64,000 bases of DNA, taken from Janthinobacterium sp. 344. Lineage in GTDB: Bacteria; Pseudomonadota; Gammaproteobacteria; Burkholderiales; Burkholderiaceae_D. This document shows positions 57,484 through 64,000 of the stretch, one piece after another (within the stretch, counting starts at the first letter, position 1; the number at the start of each line of letters is the position of its first letter). The notes under the pieces were generated by a model that was given only the letters and a program-made list of their open reading frames with translations, made no database searches and was not told the DNA's origin. Location: positions 58,909 to 122,908 of the forward strand of contig NZ_FOKL01000013.1 of NCBI RefSeq assembly GCF_900112025.1, given 5' to 3'. The translations under genes and the position numbers were made by a program.

Positions 57484-59019
57484 TTAGCCATGATACGCTT
57501 GCTCGCCGTGGCTGGTGATGTCGAGGCCTTCGCGCTCCTCTTCTTCCGGCACGCGCAGGCCGATGACCATGTCCACCAGTTTATAGGCAATCAGCGACAC
57601 CACGGCGGACCAGACGATGGTGGTGCCGACAGCTTCCGCCTGCACCAGGACCTGGTGGCCGATCGAGTACGGGTCAGCCGACATCTTGTTGGTGACGTAG
57701 TCGAAGATGCCCTGGCCGCCCAGTTGTGGCGCAGCAAACACGCCCGTCAGCAAGGCACCGAGAATGCCGCCCACGCCGTGCACGCCGAACACGTCGAGCG
57801 AATCATCCACGCCCAGCAGGCGTTTCAGGCCATTCACGCCCCACAGGCAGACGACACCGGCCAGCAAGCCGATGACCAGGCCGCCCATCGGACCGACAAA
57901 ACCGGCGGCCGGGGTGATCGCCACCAGGCCGGCAACGGCTCCGGAGGCACCACCGAGCATGGAAGGCTTGCCCTTGGTGATCCATTCGCCAAAGACCCAC
58001 GACAGGGTCGCGGCGGCGGTCGCCAGAAGGGTGTTCACGAAAGCCAGCCCAGCCACGTCGCCCGCTTCCAGCGAGGAGCCGGCATTGAAACCGAACCAGC
58101 CCACCCACAGCAAGGACGCGCCGATCATGGTCATCGTCAGCGAGTGCGGCGCCATCGATTCGCGGCCGTAGCCGACGCGCTTGCCGATCATGATGGCACC
58201 CACCAGGCCGGCGATCGCGGCGTTGATGTGCACCACGGTGCCGCCAGCGAAGTCCAGCGCGCCTTTCTGGAACAGCCAGCCCGCTTTCAGTCCTTCGCTG
58301 GCCGAGGTGGCAGCACTGGTAATGGCGTCAGGACCGGTCCAGAACCACACCATGTGGGCCACTGGCAGGTAGCCAAACGTGAACCACAGCACGACGAAGG
58401 CCAGCACGGCGGCAAACTTGACGCGTTCGGCGAAGGCGCCGACGATCAGTGCGCACGTGATGGCGGCAAACGTGCCCTGGAAGGCGACATAGACGAACTC
58501 GGGAATGACCACGCCCTTGCTGAAGGTCGCGGCGGTGGAGAAGGTGCCTTTGACCGGATCCCAGATGCCGTTCAGGAACAGACGGTCAAAGCCACCGAAG
58601 AAAGCGGTTTTTTCCGTAAAGGCGATCGAATAGCCATAGATACACCACAGCACGATCACCAGCGCAAACACCATGAACACTTGCATCAGCACCGACAGCA
58701 TGTTCTTCGAGCGCACCAGGCCGCCGTAAAACAGGGCCAGGCCAGGAATCGTCATCAGGATCACCAGCAAGGTGGAGATCATCATGAAACTGGTGTCGCC
58801 CTTGTTGGCGACGGGTGCGGCCGCTGGCGCCGGTGTTGCAGCAGCCGGGGCCGCCACGGCAGGCGCGGCGGCGTCAGGCGCCGGCGTCACGGCGGGCGTG
58901 GCGACGGCCGTGGTGACGGCTTCCGGCTTGGCCGGGGCATCGGCAAAACTGGGGGCGGCGACGCCAAACGCACACAGACAGGCAAACCCAGCTAGCAATT
59001 TTGTTATATTTTTACGCAT
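57484..59019 (-). CDS. amtB: Ammonium transporter AmtB
   Basis: A 511-residue Amt-family ammonium channel. A signal peptide (ITKLLAGFACLCAFGVAAPS) is followed by an Ala/Pro-rich stretch of about 45 residues that is unusual for Amt proteins, then 11 helices with TGPDAITSAATSASEGLKAG, VHINAAIAGLVGAIMIGKRV, GWFGFNAGSSLEAGDVAGLA and DVFGVHGVGGILGALLTGVF. AAGGGG eight bases before the ATG supports the start at 59019. It follows glnK by 11 bases, the usual pair: GlnK blocks AmtB when nitrogen is plentiful. Confidence 0.96.
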   Translation of the reverse strand: MRKNITKLLAGFACLCAFGVAAPSFADAPAKPEAVTTAVATPAVTPAPDAAAPAVAAPAAATPAPAAAPVANKGDTSFMMISTLLVILMTIPGLALFYGGLVRSKNMLSVLMQVFMVFALVIVLWCIYGYSIAFTEKTAFFGGFDRLFLNGIWDPVKGTFSTAATFSKGVVIPEFVYVAFQGTFAAITCALIVGAFAERVKFAAVLAFVVLWFTFGYLPVAHMVWFWTGPDAITSAATSASEGLKAGWLFQKGALDFAGGTVVHINAAIAGLVGAIMIGKRVGYGRESMAPHSLTMTMIGASLLWVGWFGFNAGSSLEAGDVAGLAFVNTLLATAAATLSWVFGEWITKGKPSMLGGASGAVAGLVAITPAAGFVGPMGGLVIGLLAGVVCLWGVNGLKRLLGVDDSLDVFGVHGVGGILGALLTGVFAAPQLGGQGIFDYVTNKMSADPYSIGHQVLVQAEAVGTTIVWSAVVSLIAYKLVDMVIGLRVPEEEEREGLDITSHGEQAYHG

Positions 59020-59030
59020 CAATATTCCCC

Positions 59031-59369
59031 TTAGAGCGCTTCGTTGCCGGTTTCACCGGTACGGATGCGGATGACTTGTTCCAGGTTGTACACAAAGATC
59101 TTGCCATCGCCGATTTTACCGGTGCGCGCGGCGCCTTCGATCGCTTCGATCGCCTGGTCGACGATGGCGTCATCGACGGCCGCTTCAATTTTTGTTTTTG
59201 GCAGGAAATCGACGACATACTCGGCGCCACGGTACAGTTCCGTGTGACCTTTCTGGCGGCCGAAACCTTTGACTTCGGTGACGGTAATCCCTTGCACATT
59301 GATAGCCGACAAGGCTTCGCGCACTTCGTCCAGTTTGAACGGTTTAATGATTGCAGTAATCATTTTCAT
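59031..59369 (-). CDS. glnK: Nitrogen regulatory PII protein GlnK
   Basis: A 112-residue PII signal protein. The uridylylated tyrosine 51 lies in the T-loop HTELYRGAEYVVDFLPKTKI, and the signatures KGFGRQKGHTELYRG and GDGKIFVYNLEQVIRIRTGE are present. It binds ATP, ADP and 2-oxoglutarate and controls AmtB. It lies between the TorF porin and amtB. Confidence 0.96.
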   Translation of the reverse strand: MKMITAIIKPFKLDEVREALSAINVQGITVTEVKGFGRQKGHTELYRGAEYVVDFLPKTKIEAAVDDAIVDQAIEAIEGAARTGKIGDGKIFVYNLEQVIRIRTGETGNEAL

Positions 59370-59380
59370 GGCAGTCTCGC

Positions 59381-60148
59381 TTAAAAGGTTTTGGAAACAG
59401 TCAGTACGAGGCCGCTTTTCGCCAGATTCTTGCCATTTGGCGCCAGCGACGTGATATTGGCTTTGACGAAGGCCAGCGCGACGGTCGCCACGCCGAAATC
59501 CTTGGTGACGCCCAGCTTGTAATCGGTATAGCTGAGGGAATCGTTATGTTCGACTTTCTGGCGGCCTACATGCAAATTCAGCAGATAGCCTTCGTACATA
59601 TCGATATTCGCGCCCACATCGAGATAGCCGCTGTTTTTACTGTCGGGAACGCCGAACAGATTCGTCGTCGAATGCGAATACTTAATGTAGGCGGGGCCAT
59701 AGCCCAGCTGGCCGTACAGTTCGAAGGTATTCGCATTCGTGCTCAGGCCATTCGACGGGTAGAAGTAATACAGGCCGCCCACGTCATACGTGAAGTCCTT
59801 GCTGATCTCGCCCCGCTTGCCGGCATAAATGTCCCATTCGAGGTTGGTATCGCCGCCGCCGTCCTTGATCCATTTGATGCTCGACAGCCAGGTGCCCACA
59901 TACAGGCCCGTCGGATTATGGGTATAGTCGGCACCGCCGCTGATGGCCGGGTCAAGCCGGCTTTGCGACACGCCGCGGTAACGGTAGTCGCTGGTCAGCG
60001 CCACGTTATAGCTCACCACATTATCGGGGACCGCTTCGGCGGCGGCAGGCGCCGCAGCCGCATCCTGGGCCATGGCGCTGCCGCTCAAGGCGGCCAAGGC
60101 CAATGTCAACGCGGCAGCTAAAGTCATGTTCTTGGACAGATTCTTCAT
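59381..60148 (-). CDS. TorF-family putative porin
   Basis: A 255-residue outer-membrane beta-barrel protein of the TorF/Gcw_chp family. The signal peptide ends SGSAMAQDA. The barrel begins SYNVALTSDYRYRGVSQSRL, the family hallmark, and ends with an aromatic residue (VLTVSKTF) as expected for an outer-membrane protein. AAGGGAATCGCC precedes the ATG. It is the first gene of a probable TorF-glnK-amtB operon behind a sigma-54-type promoter, which suggests a role in nitrogen uptake across the outer membrane. Confidence 0.88.
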   Translation of the reverse strand: MKNLSKNMTLAAALTLALAALSGSAMAQDAAAAPAAAEAVPDNVVSYNVALTSDYRYRGVSQSRLDPAISGGADYTHNPTGLYVGTWLSSIKWIKDGGGDTNLEWDIYAGKRGEISKDFTYDVGGLYYFYPSNGLSTNANTFELYGQLGYGPAYIKYSHSTTNLFGVPDSKNSGYLDVGANIDMYEGYLLNLHVGRQKVEHNDSLSYTDYKLGVTKDFGVATVALAFVKANITSLAPNGKNLAKSGLVLTVSKTF

Positions 60149-60230
60149 GGCGATTCCCTTTTATTGAACTTTTAAAGCGGTTGAGGTTTAAAATCTTGTC
60201 TGGAGATCACAAAGCGTTCATGACTTCTTT

Positions 60231-60247
60231 AGCAGAATACGTGCCAG
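60231..60247 (-). promoter_or_regulatory. Sigma-54-type promoter of the TorF-glnK-amtB operon
   Basis: Read on the minus strand, CTGGCACGTATTCTGCT matches the -24/-12 consensus (TGGCACG-N4-TTGCW) with one substitution in the -12 box. It lies about 83 bases upstream of the TorF start and faces the operon. Confidence 0.65.
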
Positions 60248-60368
60248 CTCCATTGCCAGCTTGACAGCTGCCTTTCCGTCCATACATACCCTGCACGCCC
60301 CTGGACATGCGGCAAGGAACTGCTGGAAAGTTGTGACTGCCCAGATTCGCACCAGATTAACGCCGCTG

Positions 60369-60385
60369 TGCACCGCAATGGTGCG
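60369..60385. promoter_or_regulatory. NtrC-type enhancer site
   Basis: TGCACCGCAATGGTGCG matches the NtrC dyad TGCAC-N-ATGGTGCA closely, differing at the last base. It lies about 130-140 bases upstream of the sigma-54-type promoter, a normal enhancer distance. It is also 32 bases upstream of ubiK. Confidence 0.62.
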
Positions 60386-60416
60386 ATGCACAGGCTGCAC
60401 CATAAAAGGACTTACC

Positions 60417-60665
60417 ATGGACATGAATACCTTCTTTAACGACTTGCAAGGCAAGATCCACCAAGCCATCGAAAACTCGCCCGCCAAGGACATCGAGAAG
60501 AACGTCAAATCGATGATGACCCAGGGCTTTGCCCGCCTGGACCTGGTCACGCGCGAAGAGTTCGATATCCAGGCCCAAGTGCTGGCCAAGACGCGCGCCA
60601 AAGTGGATGCACTGGAATTGCGCCTGATCGAGCTGGAAGCGCGCCTGAACGAACCGAAAGCATAG
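60417..60665 (+). CDS. ubiK: UbiK/YqiC-type accessory protein (BMFP)
   Basis: An 82-residue protein with an amphipathic first half (FFNDLQGKIHQAIENSPAKD) and a coiled-coil second half (LVTREEFDIQAQVLAKTRAK, VDALELRLIELEARLNEP), typical of UbiK/YqiC, which assists ubiquinone synthesis and forms trimers at membranes. AAAGGACTTACC precedes the ATG, fixing the start at 60417. It is divergent from the TorF operon. Confidence 0.9.
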   Translation: MDMNTFFNDLQGKIHQAIENSPAKDIEKNVKSMMTQGFARLDLVTREEFDIQAQVLAKTRAKVDALELRLIELEARLNEPKA

Positions 60666-60776
60666 GACACGACGCCCCAGGCGCCGTTATCGGCGGTCTT
60701 GCTGGCCTGGCGCAAGCCCCAGGCTGGCCTGACGGCTAGACTGAACCTGCCCGCGCCCGCGGTGCAGGGGAAACTC

Positions 60777-62297
60777 ATGAGCCTGGCAGTCTTGAAAAGC
60801 CGCGCCCTGGCTGGCATGGAGGCGCCCGAGGTCAGTGTCGAAGTTCACCTTGCCAACGGTTTACCTTCTTTTACCATCGTTGGCCTGCCGGATACGGAAG
60901 TGAAGGAATCGCGCGACCGTGTGCGCGCCGCCCTGCAAAACTGCGGTTTCGAGATGCCGGCGCGGCGCATCACCGTCAACCTGGCGCCGGCGGATCTGCC
61001 CAAGGAATCGGGACGTTTCGACCTGCCGATCGCGCTGGGCATCCTGGCCGCCTCCGGCCAGTTATCAGGTGAGCAATTACATCGGTATGAATTTGCGGGC
61101 GAGCTGTCGCTGTCGGGGCAGTTGCGCCCCATCCGCGGCGCGCTGGCCATGACGTTTGCCATGCAACGCAGCAAGACAGGAACGCCGCGCGCCTTCATCC
61201 TGCCCCACGCGAACGCCGACGAGGCGGCGCTGGTCAGCGATGCCAGCATCTTTCCGGCGCACACCTTGCTCGAAGTGTGCGCGCATTTTGCCGCACATGA
61301 CAGCCAGACTGCCCTGCAGCGTCACCAGGCAAGCTTTCCATCGCCCATCTTTCCATATCCTGACTTTGCCGAGGTACAGGGGCAACAGCAAGCGCGACGC
61401 GCGCTGGAAGTGGCGGCGGCGGGCGGCCATAACGTGCTGATGGTGGGCCCGCCTGGGGCTGGCAAGACCATGCTGGCCAGCCGCTTTCCCGGCGTGCTGC
61501 CACCGATGAGCGAGGACGAAGCACTGGAATCGGCGGCCGTGCATTCGCTGTGCGGCCATTTCAAGGTGGAACACTGGAAGCGGCGCCCCTACCGCGCGCC
61601 ACACCAGACGGCTTCCGGCGTGGCGCTGGTGGGCGGCGGCAATATGCCGCGCCCAGGCGAAATCTCGCTGGCCCACTGCGGCGTGCTCTTTCTCGATGAA
61701 ATCGCCGAATTTGACCGTCGGGTACTCGACGTCTTGCGCCAGCCGATGGAATCGGGCCTCATCACCATTTCGCGGGCGGCCCGCCAGGCCGAGTTTCCCG
61801 CCCGTTTCCAGCTGATCGCCGCCATGAATCCCTGCCCTTGCGGCTACCTGGGCCACATCTCGGGCCGCTGCCGCTGCACGCCGGACGCCGTGCGGCGCTA
61901 TCACGGCCGCCTTTCCGGCCCCTTGCTCGACCGCATCGACCTGCAGATCGAGGTGGCCGCCATGCCGCCTGCGGCACTGGGCCCGCAAGCGGTCGCGGGC
62001 GAAGCCACGCAGCACATCGCCGCGCGGGTCGCGGCCGCCTTTGCCGTGCAACTGGTGCGCCAGGGCAAGGCCAATCAACGCCTGAACAATGCGGAGCTCG
62101 AGCAGCATTGCCGGCTGGAGCAGCATGGCGAGCGGCTCTTGCACGGCGCCATGCTGCGCCTGCACTGGTCCGCGCGCACCTATCACCGGGTGCTGCGCGT
62201 GGCCCGCAGCATTGCCGATCTGGCAGGCAGTGCCGCCATCACGCCTCCCCACCTTGCCGAAGCGATTCAATACCGGCGCGTGCTGCAAGAAATATAG
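60777..62297 (+). CDS. comM: ComM/YifB-type Mg-chelatase-like ATPase
   Basis: A 506-residue AAA+ protein. ComM is a helicase that promotes branch migration during natural transformation. The N-terminal Lon-protease-like domain (MEAPEVSVEVHLANGLPSFT, VGLPDTEVKESRDRVRAALQ) is followed by Walker A GPPGAGKTM near residue 223, Walker B LFLDEIAEFDRRVLDVLRQP near residue 305, and a cysteine cluster CPCGYLGHISGRCRC near residue 350. CAGGGGAAACTC before the ATG supports this start. Confidence 0.94.
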   Translation: MSLAVLKSRALAGMEAPEVSVEVHLANGLPSFTIVGLPDTEVKESRDRVRAALQNCGFEMPARRITVNLAPADLPKESGRFDLPIALGILAASGQLSGEQLHRYEFAGELSLSGQLRPIRGALAMTFAMQRSKTGTPRAFILPHANADEAALVSDASIFPAHTLLEVCAHFAAHDSQTALQRHQASFPSPIFPYPDFAEVQGQQQARRALEVAAAGGHNVLMVGPPGAGKTMLASRFPGVLPPMSEDEALESAAVHSLCGHFKVEHWKRRPYRAPHQTASGVALVGGGNMPRPGEISLAHCGVLFLDEIAEFDRRVLDVLRQPMESGLITISRAARQAEFPARFQLIAAMNPCPCGYLGHISGRCRCTPDAVRRYHGRLSGPLLDRIDLQIEVAAMPPAALGPQAVAGEATQHIAARVAAAFAVQLVRQGKANQRLNNAELEQHCRLEQHGERLLHGAMLRLHWSARTYHRVLRVARSIADLAGSAAITPPHLAEAIQYRRVLQEI

Positions 62298-62346
62298 TCA
62301 CGCGTGCGCGATTGCGCGGGGAAGGCGGCGCTGCTACCATCTACTG

Positions 62347-62892
62347 ATGAAAAAAACATCATTTGCCGCCTTGTTGAGCACGCTGGCAGCGGCCAGCGTA
62401 CTGTCCGCCTGCAGCCCGAAATTCGATTGGCGCGACTATCGCAGCCCCGACGCCCAGTTCACGGCCCTGTTTCCAGGCAAGCCGTCCGTGCTGACGCGCG
62501 AGATCGACCTCGATGGCAAGAAAGTGAAGCTGACCATGACGGCCAGCGAAGTGGACGGCAGTACCTTCGCCATCGGCAGCGCCACCCTCGACAGCGCGGA
62601 ACAGGCACAAGCTGCCCTGCCCGCCATGAAAACCGCATTAGTGAACAATATCAATGGCAAGGTGCGCAGTGAAAAAGCCGCCTCCGCCGCCAGCAGCAGT
62701 GCGGCCGGCACGCGCCAGCGCAGCACCCTCAGCATCGAGGCGACGGGCACGCAGCAAGGCAAGCCCGTCCTGCTGGTCGGGCGTTTCGTGGCACACGATA
62801 AACACATCGCCCAGATCATCATCCTCGGCGAGGAAAGCAAGCTGTCGCGGGAGACCATCGATACTTTCATGGAGTCCGTGAAACTGGATTGA
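62347..62892 (+). CDS. Lipoprotein of unknown function
   Basis: A 181-residue predicted lipoprotein. The signal peptide is KKTSFAALLSTLAAASVLSA with the lipobox LSAC at about residue 22. The mature part has FTALFPGKPSVLTREIDLDG and RFVAHDKHIAQIIILGEESK but no motif I recognise. A serine/alanine-rich stretch lies near residue 115. It stands alone between comM and DUF1840. Confidence 0.78.
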   Translation: MKKTSFAALLSTLAAASVLSACSPKFDWRDYRSPDAQFTALFPGKPSVLTREIDLDGKKVKLTMTASEVDGSTFAIGSATLDSAEQAQAALPAMKTALVNNINGKVRSEKAASAASSSAAGTRQRSTLSIEATGTQQGKPVLLVGRFVAHDKHIAQIIILGEESKLSRETIDTFMESVKLD

Positions 62893-63071
62893 GACTTAAC
62901 GATCACTTAAATGGCGCTCTTCCAGAACTGCCGGCTCTTGTAAATGGGGGCGCTGTCCAACAGATATGACCGTCCAGCCTGCACGCATGCACGTTGGCAA
63001 TCGGACGGCCTGTGTAAATTGTCAAGTCGTGATATTGTTTCGACACTAACAACAAGTTTCAGAAAGTACAT

Positions 63072-63416
63072 ATGTTGATCTCATTCAAATCCAAATCCTC
63101 CCCTGAAGTGCTGATGTACCAGGAACATGCGCAGCGCATCCTCGACATCCTGCACAAGAACCCGACACGCGGCGTCATCACCGCAGCGGAAGCGGGCGAA
63201 GCCCTGGCCTTGCTGGAAAAGGAAGTAGCGGAAAGCAAACGGCATCCGGAAAACGATATCGAACACGATGCGCATACGCCGGAAACGCTGGAAGAGGGTG
63301 AGTCGGGTGAACATGCACGTGCGCAAAAGGTACATCTGTCACAACGCGCCTACCCACTGATGGAAATGCTGCGTTCGGCCAAGGCCGAAGGGGAAAGCAT
63401 CACCTGGGGCGTGTAA
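63072..63416 (+). CDS. DUF1840 family protein
   Basis: A 114-residue protein starting MLISFKSKSSPEVLMYQEHA, with TRGVITAAEAGEALALLEKE and a C-terminal YPLMEMLRSAKAEGESITWG, all typical of DUF1840, a betaproteobacterial family of unknown function. The central part is acidic. TTGTCA and GACACT spaced by 17 bases at about 63019-63047 form a possible promoter. Confidence 0.87.
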   Translation: MLISFKSKSSPEVLMYQEHAQRILDILHKNPTRGVITAAEAGEALALLEKEVAESKRHPENDIEHDAHTPETLEEGESGEHARAQKVHLSQRAYPLMEMLRSAKAEGESITWGV

Positions 63417-63436
63417 TCCGATGCAGGCAATAGACG

Positions 63437-63469
63437 AAAAAAAACCCCGCACCTAGCGGGGTTTTTTTA
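63437..63469. terminator. Bidirectional intrinsic terminator
   Basis: CCCCGC and GCGGGG with a five-base loop are flanked by an A tract and a T tract. It can end DUF1840 (rightward) and the first 5S rRNA gene (leftward). Confidence 0.92.
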
Positions 63470-63477
63470 TATAACAA

Positions 63478-63591
63478 GCCTGACGATAACCTACTTTCAC
63501 ACTGGTTGCAGCACTATCATCGGCGCAAAGTTGTTTCACGGTCCTGTTCGGGATGGGAAGGGGTGGGACCAACTTGCTATGGTCATCAGGC
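63478..63591 (-). rRNA. rrf: 5S ribosomal RNA
   Basis: Read leftward, the gene runs from GCCTGATGACCATAGCAAGT to AGGTTATCGTCAGGC and contains the conserved GGTCCCACCCCTTCCCATCC and CCGAACAGGACCGTGAAACA. The ends pair as in 5S rRNA. It has its own candidate promoter and terminator, and lies about 320 bases downstream of a second, identical 5S gene. Confidence 0.96.
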
Positions 63592-63651
63592 ATAACTTTT
63601 TCAACAGCCTGCTCCCAACGGGGCAGCAAACCATCTGATCTGAGAAGGCGA

Positions 63652-63680
63652 ATTATACTGTAGGTCAGCTGAGCGCGCAA
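63652..63680 (-). promoter_or_regulatory. Promoter for the left 5S rRNA gene
   Basis: On the minus strand TTGCGC (63680-63675) and TATAAT (63657-63652) are spaced by exactly 17 bases and point to the left 5S gene about 60 bases downstream. This makes the left 5S gene an independent unit. Confidence 0.62.
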
Positions 63681-63711
63681 GCGCATAAGCCCCCTGAACG
63701 CCAACAATGTT

Positions 63712-63737
63712 GTCGGATTACGCTACGCTCATCCGAC
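63712..63737. repeat. REP-like palindrome
   Basis: GTCGGAT-TACGCTACGCTC-ATCCGAC is a short palindrome of the kind found as repetitive extragenic palindromes in many proteobacteria. A second GC-rich palindromic stretch with GGGTCAGACCC-like sequence (63760-63830) lies beside it. Confidence 0.6.
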
Positions 63738-63860
63738 CTGCCCGGCTGCTGAACATCCTGGGTCAGACCCTCCATGCCGCAAACGCAGGGGCTTGCGCGG
63801 TCGCCCTTGGGGGCCGACCCCAGCCTCTGCCGTTGGGTGGCCCCGACAAATCGCCGGACG

Positions 63861-63893
63861 AAAAAAAACCCGACCATTGCTGATCGGGTTTTT
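63861..63893 (-). terminator. Intrinsic terminator behind the right 5S rRNA gene
   Basis: Read leftward, AACCCGAT and the facing TCGGGTT pair around a loop and are followed by eight Ts. It separates the two 5S genes into different transcription units. Confidence 0.82.
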
Positions 63894-63912
63894 CTCTTAC
63901 TGCGAATAACAA

Positions 63913-64000
63913 GCCTGACGATAACCTACTTTCACACTGGTTGCAGCACTATCATCGGCGCAAAGTTGTTTCACGGTCCTGTTCGGGATGGGAAGGGGTG
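63913..64000 (-). rRNA. rrf: 5S ribosomal RNA, 5' part outside window
   Basis: The 88 visible bases are identical to the corresponding part of the left 5S gene. The 5' end of the RNA lies beyond the window. This copy is probably the last gene of an rRNA operon that continues outside, but this cannot be seen here. Confidence 0.92.

Larger units (their letters stand above)
63593..63912. other. Spacer between the two 5S rRNA genes
   Basis: A 320-base non-coding stretch. From right to left it holds the terminator of the right 5S gene, GC-rich palindromic repeats (63712-63846), a promoter for the left 5S gene, and about 60 bases of leader. No 16S, 23S or tRNA gene is present. Confidence 0.8.

Overview
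The window looks like a chromosomal segment of a betaproteobacterium in Oxalobacteraceae, closest in style to Janthinobacterium or Massilia. The reasons are the GC-rich coding sequence, betaproteobacterial small families (DUF3567, DUF1840, DUF4390, Smg), the gene order rsmB-DUF4390-ntrY-ntrX, the gshA-gshB-EIIA(Man)-ptsH-ptsI cluster, and dprA-smg-topB divergent from def-fmt. This assignment is inferred from gene content, not from a database comparison. Almost everything is core chromosome. I see no prophage, insertion sequence, integron, CRISPR array or tRNA gene.

Layout. 1-5.4 kb: topB (cut by the window start), smg and dprA leftward, divergent from def-fmt. 5.5-8.0 kb: a large secreted lipoprotein metalloprotease. 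8.0-8.65 kb: an AT-rich gap. 8.65-13 kb: metH and a small SPW membrane protein. 13-16.2 kb: an EAL-HDOD signalling protein, a class II amidotransferase, DUF3567 and a tiny CobW-like protein. 16.2-21.4 kb: the NtrYX two-component system, DUF4390 and rsmB. 21.7-27.9 kb: argS, a SPOR protein, dsbA, an SDR, birA, coaX and a second SPOR protein. 28.1-35.0 kb: the cell-shape locus mreB, mreC, mreD, mrdA, rodA, rlpA. 35.4-38.7 kb: gatCAB behind a structured leader. 38.9-40.5 kb: a BlaI-type repressor with an M56 peptidase that ends in a TonB domain. 40.6-48.2 kb: assorted metabolic, membrane and repair genes including pyrE and an exodeoxyribonuclease III. 48.2-52.2 kb: M48 protease, AmpG-like transporter, metW and metX. 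52.3-57.3 kb: an incomplete (regulatory) PTS and both glutathione synthesis genes. 57.5-60.1 kb: TorF porin, glnK and amtB behind a sigma-54/NtrC-type control region. 60.4-63.4 kb: ubiK, comM, a lipoprotein and DUF1840. 63.5-64 kb: two 5S rRNA genes in tandem, the second cut by the window end.

The genes form several recognisable pathways: formylation and deformylation of initiator methionine (def, fmt), methionine synthesis (metX, metW, metH), Asn/Gln-tRNA amidation (gatCAB), envelope elongation (mre/mrd/rod/rlpA), nitrogen control (ntrYX, and glnK-amtB with its own enhancer and promoter), glutathione plus PTS-based regulation, and DNA uptake and processing (dprA, comM).

The most unusual observations are: (1) three copies of a 118-129 bp palindromic element, each starting 1-4 bases after a stop codon in the same orientation relative to the gene, with paired base changes in the central hairpin; (2) a long structured leader with three hairpins and no visible Shine-Dalgarno sequence in front of gatC; (3) a minimal CobW-like protein that keeps the CxCC motif, lacks a P-loop and is translationally coupled to ntrX; (4) an M56 peptidase-TonB fusion under a BlaI-type repressor; (5) a self-contained extra 5S rRNA gene next to another 5S gene.
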